Shown: positions 55,470 to 64,000 of the stretch, one piece after another
Layout of the letters: each line of letters begins with the position of its first letter
How positions within the stretch are numbered: position 1 is the stretch's first letter
NCBI RefSeq assembly: GCF_014905175.1
Contig: NC_057788.1
Span: forward strand, 13,355,404-13,419,403
Direction: 5' to 3'
Length of the DNA: 64,000 nucleotides
From: Aphidius gifuensis
Lineage: Eukaryota; Arthropoda; Insecta; Hymenoptera; Braconidae
The notes under the pieces: model-generated
The model's database searches: none
Seen by the model: only the letters and a program-made list of their open reading frames with translations
What the model was told of the DNA's origin: nothing
Program-made: the position numbers and the translations under genes

Positions 55470-55846
55470 AAGAATTTGTTATACGTTCACACATGTATTG
55501 GGCCTGGTTGTAACTATTACTCTCCTACGCATTTATTTCGCGCAGGATATGAATGAGAAAATGCCCAGATTGCACACCCCCACAAAGCCTTGACGTCACT
55601 AAGTCAAAGTGTACATATAAAACCTGGACACACAAAAACTTACGCGCATGCTCTGATGCACACTGATGTGTTACACAATAATTATTAACAACTGCAAATA
55701 ACTAATTTCATCTAGTAATACACTTGAAATTGAGGTAAGTAAATTATTATTGGCACTACTTAGTTTCCTTTCCATTTTTTTACTTTTATTTTTTTCATAT
55801 TACTTATATAAGTCGGAGCTACCCTTGGGACATTGTCAATTATAAG
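55470..55846. promoter_or_regulatory. Bidirectional promoter between BEN gene and EnSpm transposase
   Basis: This interval separates the two start codons. It has a perfect CRE-like palindrome TGACGTCA (about 55591) and, 20 bases on, a TATA-like ACATATAAAACC for the plus-strand gene. A 5' untranslated exon with donor GAG/GTAAGT (55735) and acceptor ATATAAG (55812) precedes the plus-strand ATG at 55847. Confidence 0.45.
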
Positions 55847-58800
55847 ATGAATGGAAGAAATCAAAGATCTAAAACAGGACCGGACGTACTTCGAGGACTG
55901 TCACGTGCAACTTATTTCAGAAGACTGAAAATTCTTCGCCAGGAGTTAGAACTTGATCCAATTAATAATCAACAACTATTATTTGATAGGTATACTAAGG
56001 TAATACTAAGCTTGTTCACAACATTTATTAAAAATATTTTTGACAGAAATCAGCAGGACCATATTGAAAATAATATTCCAAATGAAGAACAACATGCTGT
56101 AAACGAAAATGTTTATAATTTAGAAATGAACCGAAACAGGTATGAATATAATTAATAAATAAATAAAGCTTGCTCACAATATTTATTTTTTAATATTTTT
56201 GACAGAAATCAGCAGGACCATATTGAAAATAATATTCCAAATGAAGAACAAAATGCTGTAAACGAAAATGTTTATAATTTAGAAATGAACCGAAACAGGT
56301 ATGAATATAATTAATAAATAAATAAAGCTTGCTCACAATATTTATTTTTTAATATTTTTGACAGAAATCAGCAGGACCATATTGAAAATAATATTCCAAA
56401 TGAAGAACAAAATGCTGTAAACGAAAATGTTTATAATTTAGAAATGAACCGAAACAGGTATGAATATAATTAATAAATAAATAAAGCTTGCTCACAATAT
56501 TTATTTTTCAATATTTTTGACAGGAATCAGCAGGATCAAATTGAAAATAATATTCCAAATGAAGAACAAATTATATTCAATGAAATTGAAGATGTTGAAG
56601 ATAATAATCATGAAAGAAATGAAGATGGTGAAGAAGACGACGATGAAGATAATGAAGAAAATGATGGACAACAATTGCTATATGTTGGAGCACGACTGAC
56701 ATTACATGAGAGTTTAGTGTCCATATTAACTTTTTTTTTACGTCATTCTTTATCTGGAGTTGGCCTGGTTGACCTTCTGGACCTCATTGAATTACACTGC
56801 CCAGCAGACAATATATGTAAAAAACTAATGTATTTTTTTAAAAAACATTTTGCTGGCTGTCACACACCAGTTATAAAACATTTTTTTTGTTCAAATTGTT
56901 TTTGTCCCTTGCCTTCCATGGCATCTGCTTGTCGAACTTGTCCAGTAGACCTTCGAGGTACCAGTTATTTTATTCAAATGCCTATTATTAACCAACTTCA
57001 AAAATTGTATAATCGAGAAGATTTTTATCAGGCATTACAATTGAGATTTCAACGGATAAAAATAAATGAAAACAATTATGAAGATATAAAAGATGGTAGA
57101 GTCTATCGAGAAATGAGTCAGCCTGGAGGTAAACTATCAAATCCATCAAATATTTCATTTACGTGGAATACTGATGGGGTTAGTCTATTTAAGAGTTCCA
57201 ATTTTGAAATATGGCCTTTTTTTCTTTCTATAAACGAACTGCCATTTGAGTTGAGAAAGAAAAAAGATAATTTAATTCTTGGTGGGTTATGGTTTGGTAA
57301 TCACAAACCTATACCTTTGTATTTTTTAAATTCTATTTCTCGAGAATTAAAATTACTAGCAACTGGAGTAGACTTTCAAGTACCAAGTATCAATCGAATA
57401 CCGTGTGCAATGTCATGTGATTTGTGGAACTTGTGACTTACCAGCAAAGGCATTGTTCATGAACATGAAGCGGTGGAACGCAACATATGGGTGCCAAAAA
57501 TGTTTAATACACGTGTTACGAGATAATGCATCTAATGTACCAATTTATGAATATAAAGAAGAGTTACAACTTCGTAGTACACGTGACACGATTGAACATG
57601 GAAGGCAAGCACTTGTAAACAGAGTAGATGACGTATATGGTGTCAAAGGCCCATGCCCTATTGGAAGATTTGTGCCTGATTTTATCAGATGTACTGCTAT
57701 CGACATAATGCATTCATTGTATTTAGGAGTGATTAAGCAACTCGTTCACCTTTGGTTTTTGAGAGAACATCAAAACAGTGCATGGTCATTACACTCAAAG
57801 TTAAACCAAGTAGATGAAATGATTTGTGTAATAACACCACCAGCAATTACTCCTCGACTACCCAGAACAATATCACAATCGTTAGCACAGTGGAAAGCTC
57901 ATGAGTATAAAACATGGTTTTTTTATTACTCCCTTCCAATATTAAAACAAATAAATATGCCAGATAATTATTTATCACACTATCAGTTATTAGTTAATGC
58001 CATATATATGCTGAATCAACCGAGTATCTCTGATGAAACGATTAATTTTGCTGATACACTTCTTAACAAGTTTGTAAAAGATTTTGAAGGTTTATATAGT
58101 AGAAATTCTTTGTCAGCTAATTTACATTTATTACTGCATATGGCAGATAATACACGGGATTTTGCTCAGCCATATTTTACATCTTGTTTTAGTTTCGAAA
58201 ATATCAATGGTCAATTAAATGCTCTTGTCTCAGGAACAAGGTTTTCAGGCTTACAAATATCAACAGGCTTATCATATTTTATGTCTTTACCTGGCCTCTT
58301 GAAAAAACTTGGCCGTGATAGTATAATATTAAATTTTTGTCAACATATAACACAAAGGACAAAAATGAAAAAATATAAAACACATAAAATTTCCAAAGAC
58401 ACTTATATTGTTGGTTCAATCAATAAAAGAGTAGTAATATCAAGAGTTGTCGCTAACAAGCTAAGATCTACTTTTAATGGTGTTCCCAATATTAAACTTT
58501 TTCACAGATTATTAAAATCAGAAATAATTTATACATCTGCTACCTATGAGAGAATCACAAAAACTAATTATTCTTGGGTAAAATATCAACTTGGTAATCA
58601 AACAAGATATGGTTTAGTGTATTGCTTTACACAAACATCAGCTTGTGAGTGCGCGTTTTTCTGTCTACCAGAATGCAGAGCACAATATTTTGCAGTTATC
58701 CAAAAATGTAATGTTAATTGTCGGTTCAATGCTCCAGGAAATCAATTTTCTTATATTTATGAATTCACTTCATTAGATGAAGAGTATGATATTATTAGAA

Positions 58801-58973
58801 TTGAAAATTTAATAACTGTATGTTTTAATATAGAAATAAAGCCATGTGTGACAGAAAAATGCCAATACATTATTGGGCCAGTTGATTGTTTAGAGAATGA
58901 TCAAATATTTCGTGTAAAAAATTTTTTCTTAAAGCATCGGATTATTGAAAAAATATCCGACAAAAATAGATGA
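55847..58973 (+). pseudogene. EnSpm/CACTA-type (Tnp2) transposase, one frameshift
   Basis: Exon 1 (55847-55989, MNGRNQRSKTGPDVLRGLSR), three 93-base exons (56047-56139, 56206-56298, 56365-56457), then a long exon from 56524. Residues after the acidic stretch (GEEDDDEDNEEN) give LTLHESLVSIL, a zinc motif (CSNCFCPLPSMASACRTC), SFTWNTDGVSLFKSSNFEIW (Asp of the DDE core), then after a 1-base shift near 57400 ICGTCDLPAKALFMNMKRWN, FIRCTAIDIMHSLYLGVIKQ (Asp) and the DUF4218-like SANLHLLLHMADNTRDF plus CFSFENINGQL (Glu region). These are hallmarks of Tnp2 transposases. Apart from the single shift it is open for about 800 codons. Confidence 0.78.
56047..56523 (+). repeat. Tandem 159-base units: three duplicated exons plus introns
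   Basis: CAGCAGGAYC begins at 56051, 56210, 56369 and 56528, exactly 159 bases apart. Each unit is one 93-base exon and a 66-base intron. Because 93 is divisible by three and both ends have phase 2, any number of copies keeps the frame (NQQDHIENNIPNEEQ repeated). The fourth unit diverges into the long exon. Confidence 0.9.
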
Positions 58974-59139
58974 TTCCAAATAAATGCGAATGAATGAACC
59001 GAAACCGTAGATAGAAATAAATGGATTCCCTATGTCAAGTATTATTATAAGTATCAATTTGCGTCATAGAATATTATGGATTTCCTTTTGGCAGACGTGG
59101 TTCTATCCGATCAGCCAAATAAATTCATTCTTCGTTTGA

Positions 59140-60760
59140 TCCTGTGGAATATATAAATAGCATTATTGCAAGGTAATGGATTACAGATCCCGAATGAAGA
59201 TTTCAGAACAACGTCGTTCGAAAGACCTGTTGATGGACACATTGCCTCCAACTCCAGAACTCTTTAAGCTCTGCAAGTCATATAATAAATCGGGCGATCA
59301 CGAACCGATCAAGTAAATTGTTCGACGATGTCTCACTTGTAAGAAACTTCTGTCATGGTTTGAAACAGACTTCATGATCAGAATGTATTATCAACCTCAG
59401 AAAGCGATTGGTCAACCAGTCAGATGGTTAAAAAGGAAATAAAGGATCACTTTATTAGGTTCTGTGTCGATTATCGATAAGCCAATGCCTGAAGCACTAA
59501 AAAGACGCATATCCATATGAATATGGCTGCCTTTATTAGAGAACTACGTCAGGCAAAATTATATCTCAACTTATTTGGAGTAAGGCATATTGCAGGTAGA
59601 GTTATTGAAAGATTCGAGTGAGATGTCCCTTGGCATTCACAGTTCCTGTAGAGGTTCCATCTAATTCACCAGGATGGTTTGGTTTAAACGAGCACTTAGT
59701 CGATTCTGGATTTCTCGACAAATTATTGGTCGCGAATTTACCCAGAAGCTTCAAGTTATCAAGACAATATAATAATTCGTGATGTGAAGCATTTGAAAAT
59801 ACTTCTAAATGATTACGCAAGGTTCTCGACAAATCTGAAGCGCTAATCTCACCATAAACAGTATAGACAAAAGTGAATTCTGTCATGATAACAATAAAAT
59901 ACCTTGGTTTGTGATCAATAGTGGAAGGGTTACAAATGATCCTGGGTCAAAACCCCAGCATGTGAGGAATTTTAGCACCCTACCGATTAAGCTGCGGTCC
60001 GTAGATTTCTGCTGGTATGTTTTCGGTATAGACGTTTCATTCAAGACTTTTGTTCTGTAGCCGCGCCATCAAGCAGCTAACTAAAAAGACCAGTAGTTGG
60101 AAATGAATACCGAACAACAACAAGCTACTCGATACTCTGAAAGAAGATCAAAAACCACGGAAACTTTAGCCTGCCCATGGATTTTCCCCTTCCGCTTTCT
60201 TAAATTGCAAACTATGCAAGTAGTTAGTCGGTCCAATGCCGTCCTGAACACCGAGTTCCTGATGAAACGATTAATTTTGCTTTACATACAGTCTTAACAA
60301 GATTGTGAAAAGAAATACAATTCACTGAACAAGAATTTTTAGCTGTTGAACGGATGGTCGATTAAAAAGTTACGTTAATATCTCGATTTTACTGTTCCTA
60401 GTTTCGATCAAGGTCATAGAAATTCGCTGACCCATAATTTAAAGGATCCCGGCTATAAATTAACATGGGCCTCGATTATGGAATATGATTTCACAATCGT
60501 TAACAAAAGGGTGCGTTGCCCCCATGTTTCAATGCGCCATGAAAAATATAAAACACGTAATATCCATCGACGCCATCTTGTCTCTTATAAAATGTAAAAT
60601 ACAAATGGTAACGGCTCTGGGGAAATATTTAACGTGTTCCCGAAGTTCCGAGATTAAGGATCATATGAACAAATCTATTTCCATCTTCCAGCCCTTTTAC
60701 TTGGCTTAAAATACAAACAACTCATATGGAAGCTATTAATTACCACCGAGTTGCGATCTG
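59140..60760 (+). pseudogene. Mosaic of decayed gypsy pol and EnSpm fragments
   Basis: RT traces: RFCVDYR (59458), MAAFIRELRQAK (59519), DNIIIRDVKHLK (59766). RNase H traces: EQEFLAVER (60330), HNLKDPG and MEYDFTIVNK (60435-60505). Between them are pieces nearly identical to the adjacent EnSpm gene: 60250-60312 matches 58021-58080 (GATGAAACGATTAATTTTGC), and 60538-60560 resembles 58364-58388. Many stops; no functional frame. Confidence 0.5.
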
Positions 60761-61391
60761 AGCCTGTTGAATGTCACATGATCCACAATTTACATAAGGC
60801 GTCAAAGTAACATATTGACGGTCAATACATTGTCTGCTTATATATAATTCACTTATAATAATAGTATCATATTTTCATTAAAAGAACTCCGGCATTTTGC
60901 TAACTTAGGCAAATAGTTGTGAAATATATGCTATCACTAAGAAGGGAATTAGAAATGGGATCACGCGAAATATTGTGATAGGTTCTCGAAATTATATTTG
61001 AACATTATTCTACATATGATGCTTCAAGAATATTTTTCAAATTCCGCTTTGAATAAGCTTAGTGAACGTTAGATAGAACAATATAAAAGCATCTATGATC
61101 AACTATTACTCGTTAGAAATTGAGAATTGTTCAAAGCACAAGTTTATTGAAAGCAAAAGAAAACAAAATTTTTATAAAGTCCCTGATAATTGTGGAAAAA
61201 TTATCGCCGACAGTATATCGGTTAACGGATATCTGAAAGGATAAAGGCAAGCTCGATTACAAACTTAAAGCTGTATAAAAAAAGGAATGACATGTGATGT
61301 CAAATGAGTTGGGCAAGCTAGTATTGTAAATAGGTCAGTAAAGAATAGTTGTCTTTTTGTTGTATTATTCGAAACATTCTCATATATACAT
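60761..61391. other. Unassigned interval
   Basis: No gene or repeat recognised; many stops in all frames. Probably further decayed element sequence. Confidence 0.4.
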
Positions 61392-62535
61392 TGTAACGAA
61401 ATTTATTATTTCGTGGGTTCTCGAAATAAATAATCATCAGAATAGACATGGATTATTTATTTGTTAACGTTACGTATTAATAACCAATGGGAGTTGGTTA
61501 TTAATAAATAAAAGATCACTAGTGCAAGGCTCTGTGTAGGGTCAAGACTATTATATATGACATCAATGGGGCGCCTATTCGATGTTTATAAGATGTCTTG
61601 ATACACCAAACCTTATTGCGGCGATGGCTCCACTCCTCCATCGAAGAGATGAACTCACCGAAGGCTGCGTACGAAGCCCGATCGTAAACCTATCGAACTG
61701 CGGGCTAGGAAAGCGTGCTGCGCATGTCCGGGGGCGATAGGTAGGGGAGTGCTACTGAGTGGGGTTAAAGCTCACAGCAGCTGAGCACTGAACGTCGTCG
61801 TTAGACGACACAACTTGTCTGGCTCTCGAACTGATCACTTCTCTTCTCTTGACTGGCTCTCTTGGTTCACTACTGGTTCTCTCGACATCGTTTGGATCTC
61901 TCGTAAAGGCTCCCTAGGTATCAGACGTTAAGTCCTGGTGAAACTCTGTCTGAATTTCCAATGATGTACTAATACTAATGATCACGCTATATGGTTCTCT
62001 CATAATAATAATAATAATTATTATTATATTCATCGCACATAAATGTGTATGTGTGAGTTCACGAATGGATCGCTGTAAATAATAACAATAATAATAATAT
62101 TGAGATATATTATTATTGCAATGGCAACGTATGTGTAAGACCTGGTCACGGATGGATCGCTGTATGGTTCCCTATACAAAATACATATCTCACATGTAGA
62201 CTATTTGCTCCCACACTTACGATACTTGTGACGTAGGTGTTTTACTATAGTATAGTCGCAATGTGATATAGGCGTATGTAATACACTATGCTTGGTTCAC
62301 GATAGTTCCCTCAGGTTTGGTTACGTATTTCATAATCCAATCAGGTGGACCGCGCCCCTCTACCATTTCTAAGACTGAGTTAGGCTCCCGAATTAGTTCT
62401 CGTGACTCCCACGGTTGTTGGCTTCCGAGATAACCAACATGGCTCCCCCCGGTGATTTTGAGGAGGATGGTGAGAAATCCTCGTTGTTAACCTTGGCCGA
62501 TAGTTCTCGCCGCGCAGGTCAGAAAATCGGTTACA
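61392..62535 (+). repeat. 5' LTR of retrotransposon D
   Basis: 1144 bases starting TGTAACGAAATT and ending CGGTTACA, so the ends are TGTAAC/GTTACA inverted repeats. It is followed after three bases by a primer site. No second copy exists in the window, so the 3' LTR lies beyond 64000. Confidence 0.65.
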
Positions 62536-62538
62536 AAA

Positions 62539-62556
62539 TGGCTCCCAACGTGGGGC
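62539..62556 (+). other. Primer-binding site, tRNA-Lys1,2 type
   Basis: TGGCTCCCAACGTGGGGC differs at one base from the classical tRNA-Lys1,2 site (TGGCGCCCAACGTGGGGC). Confidence 0.7.
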
Positions 62557-63057
62557 CTGCCGTGAAAGGATTATGAAATAGGGGTTACCTACTGAGGCTG
62601 CTATAGATTAAAATCATAGTGAATGGTTACGTTGTGTATAGAACTAGTGATTGGATACCGTAGTTACCGAAGGATACATTAAACAAGATGACTACCGTAA
62701 AAACGAAAATTTAAATTTACAAATTTTCAAACTTTCCCGCCAGAAGTGGTTCACGAAAAATCCAATAGATGTCGCTAGGTACGAAAACCTAGAAGAATGG
62801 ATAAGTTGTCAGCGAATTTTCTGATTGGCTGACGCCATCGGATGATGTCTCGGTTCTCTTTTGTGATTGGCCGGCACTCCTCATTGGTCGAGAAGGGCTA
62901 GGAGTTGCGCAGACGGCAATTATGAGTTCTCGATGGAAGGGATGATAGCCTATATAAGGAGCTGTCTCAAATATAGCAGCTCATTATCGTCTTGGCTACC
63001 TTACGACTTGGTTCTCTTCTAACGTATTGGATCACTTCTTGACTTGGATCACTCGAC
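62557..63057 (+). promoter_or_regulatory. Leader of retrotransposon D with a TATA-like box
   Basis: Holds a consensus TATATAAGG (62951) about 105 bases upstream of the gag ATG, an unexpected place for a promoter because it lies downstream of the primer site. It may be an internal promoter, or the LTR border may be misjudged. Confidence 0.4.
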
Positions 63058-64000
63058 ATGGCTACCTCAGCTCAACAAGACGAAGCTCTCGACATAGTGG
63101 ATCACGGCAGGGATAACGAAGAGGTTAACATGGACCTGGATACCTTAATGGACGAGATGTCCAGAGATCATGAACAGCATGTAGCTGGAGGTGTTGTATC
63201 CACAGAGACAACACTCACCACAGCTTCACCAGCTCTCGGGGCAATGAGTCCATTGACCGGTTCTCTGGCTAACTTGGACATCGACCAACCCAATAACATC
63301 TTGGAAAAGGTGGCCGAAGAAATCCAGGAGTGGAGCGCTATGGAATTAATTCCAGAGATGCCTCTCACCCCTGAAAAAGCCGGTATGGATCCCGTAATAG
63401 AGGTTAGGTCCTTGGATCTCGTTGTAAACGTCCAACCAGACCAAGTGGTTGGCGAAAAAGATCGCGATGACGTTGAGGTCGATAATATCATGACCCAGGG
63501 TTCAACGTCAGAACGTTCAGCGATGTCTAGTCCAGGGGTTGTCAACACACCCGATTCGGATCTCGGACATGTGGATACCGCAGTACGTTCACTGGTAGAA
63601 CAGTTCGCGAAGGATCCCGCATTATGGCGTGATATCGTCAGAGGAGTCACTGCACTGAAACGTCCTCGTGATGACGATGACGTGACAAGTGATGCCAAGA
63701 GGAGTTGTACTCCCTCGACTGGCAGGAGTTCTCGTGCATCTCCAAGAGATCCACGAACTCCCCTCCTCGATCCCGACGCCAACTGGCGACTTCAAAATGC
63801 CAGCCTTTGGTATTAAAAAGGCGAAGCAACCAGTTGGTAACAAGGCGTATGTTGGAGGTGGTTTCGATCAAGACAGACATCATGACTTGATGATGAAAAA
63901 AAACTTCCAACAGAAACCAAGCCAGGCCCTCGCAAGAAATGCTCCCGACCAAGGTGCTGTCGTCACAAGAGTACAGCCAATGAGTGGTGCTGTAAGACCA
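63058..64000 (+). pseudogene. Retrotransposon D gag-like ORF, runs off the window
   Basis: ATG at 63058 (MATSAQQDEALDIVDHGRDN). 252 codons rich in acidic residues, with AVRSLVEQFAKDPALWRDIV, TALKRPRDDDDVTSDAKRSC and a Ser/Arg/Pro-rich end (STGRSSRASPRDPRTP). A stop at 63814 follows ASLWY; in another frame KKAKQPVGNKAYVGG continues to the window end, suggesting a frameshift. Codon use is less AT-rich than elsewhere in the window. Position after LTR and primer site is the main reason to call it gag; no capsid motif or knuckle is reached. Confidence 0.5.

Noticed and set aside
61392..62535. Idea that 61.4-62.5 kb is a Polinton terminal repeat
   Set aside because: It ends in TGTAAC/GTTACA and is followed by a tRNA-Lys-type primer site, which fits an LTR; no Polinton gene is near.
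63168..63782. Minus-strand 204-codon ORF opposite gag
   Set aside because: Shadow of the plus-strand gag frame; the sense frame has an ATG behind LTR and primer site and a better composition.

Overview
The window reads as AT-rich nuclear DNA of an arthropod, most likely an insect and quite possibly a hymenopteran. That is an inference from the mix of transposon families, the GT-AG introns and the intron-bearing tRNA-Tyr; nothing here names a species. A 100-base N gap at 22205-22304 shows it is a draft scaffold. No ordinary conserved housekeeping gene was recognised. Almost everything supportable is mobile-element or virus-like DNA in several states of decay, plus a few spliced candidate genes.

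Layout. 1-7.6 kb: a tRNA-like sequence, a single SENP/Ulp1-type exon, and a minus-strand Ty3/gypsy element with gag remnants, a long leader full of hairpins, a tRNA-Lys-type primer site and one LTR. 7.6-21.9 kb: a composite Polinton/Maverick bounded by long inverted repeats. It holds a PolB N-terminus, two integrases, major-capsid-like and penton-like genes, an adenovirus-type protease, a pX-like core gene and a packaging ATPase split by about 3.8 kb of foreign DNA. It also holds a fibre-like gene, two small paired genes and a tRNA-Tyr gene. 21.9-22.4 kb: a copia fragment. 23.0-25.8 kb: a Mutator-like transposase followed by an open 616-codon frame joining a YqaJ-type exonuclease to a Ulp1-type protease. 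26-31.6 kb: repeats and a second gypsy LTR. 31.6-36.2 kb: another Polinton relic, with a PolB lacking its palm. 36.2-40.1 kb: a solo LTR with a target duplication and a candidate multi-exon acidic gene. 40.2-49.0 kb: a plus-strand gypsy element (gag, RT/RNase H, integrase, extra ORF) interrupted by a solo LTR of the first family. 49.9-52.0 kb: an inverted-repeat element. 52.8-59.0 kb: a divergent pair, a six-exon BEN-domain gene and an EnSpm/CACTA-type transposase gene with tandemly duplicated exons. 59-61 kb: a mosaic of gypsy and EnSpm scraps. 61.4-64.0 kb: the 5' end of another LTR retrotransposon (LTR, primer site, gag).

How the parts relate. The Polinton pieces follow one shared plan. 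A plus-strand block runs ATPase, then a 'WDDPNEL' protein, then a fibre-like protein, then integrase. It is opposed by a minus-strand block of pX, protease, penton-like and capsid-like genes. Most copies carry stops, frameshifts and deletion junctions; integrase B (19257-20234) is the best preserved. The least familiar systems are the transposase/YqaJ/Ulp1 unit (23.0-25.8 kb) and the BEN/EnSpm divergent unit (52.8-59.0 kb). Both keep long reading frames, and the BEN gene keeps splice phase through all six exons.
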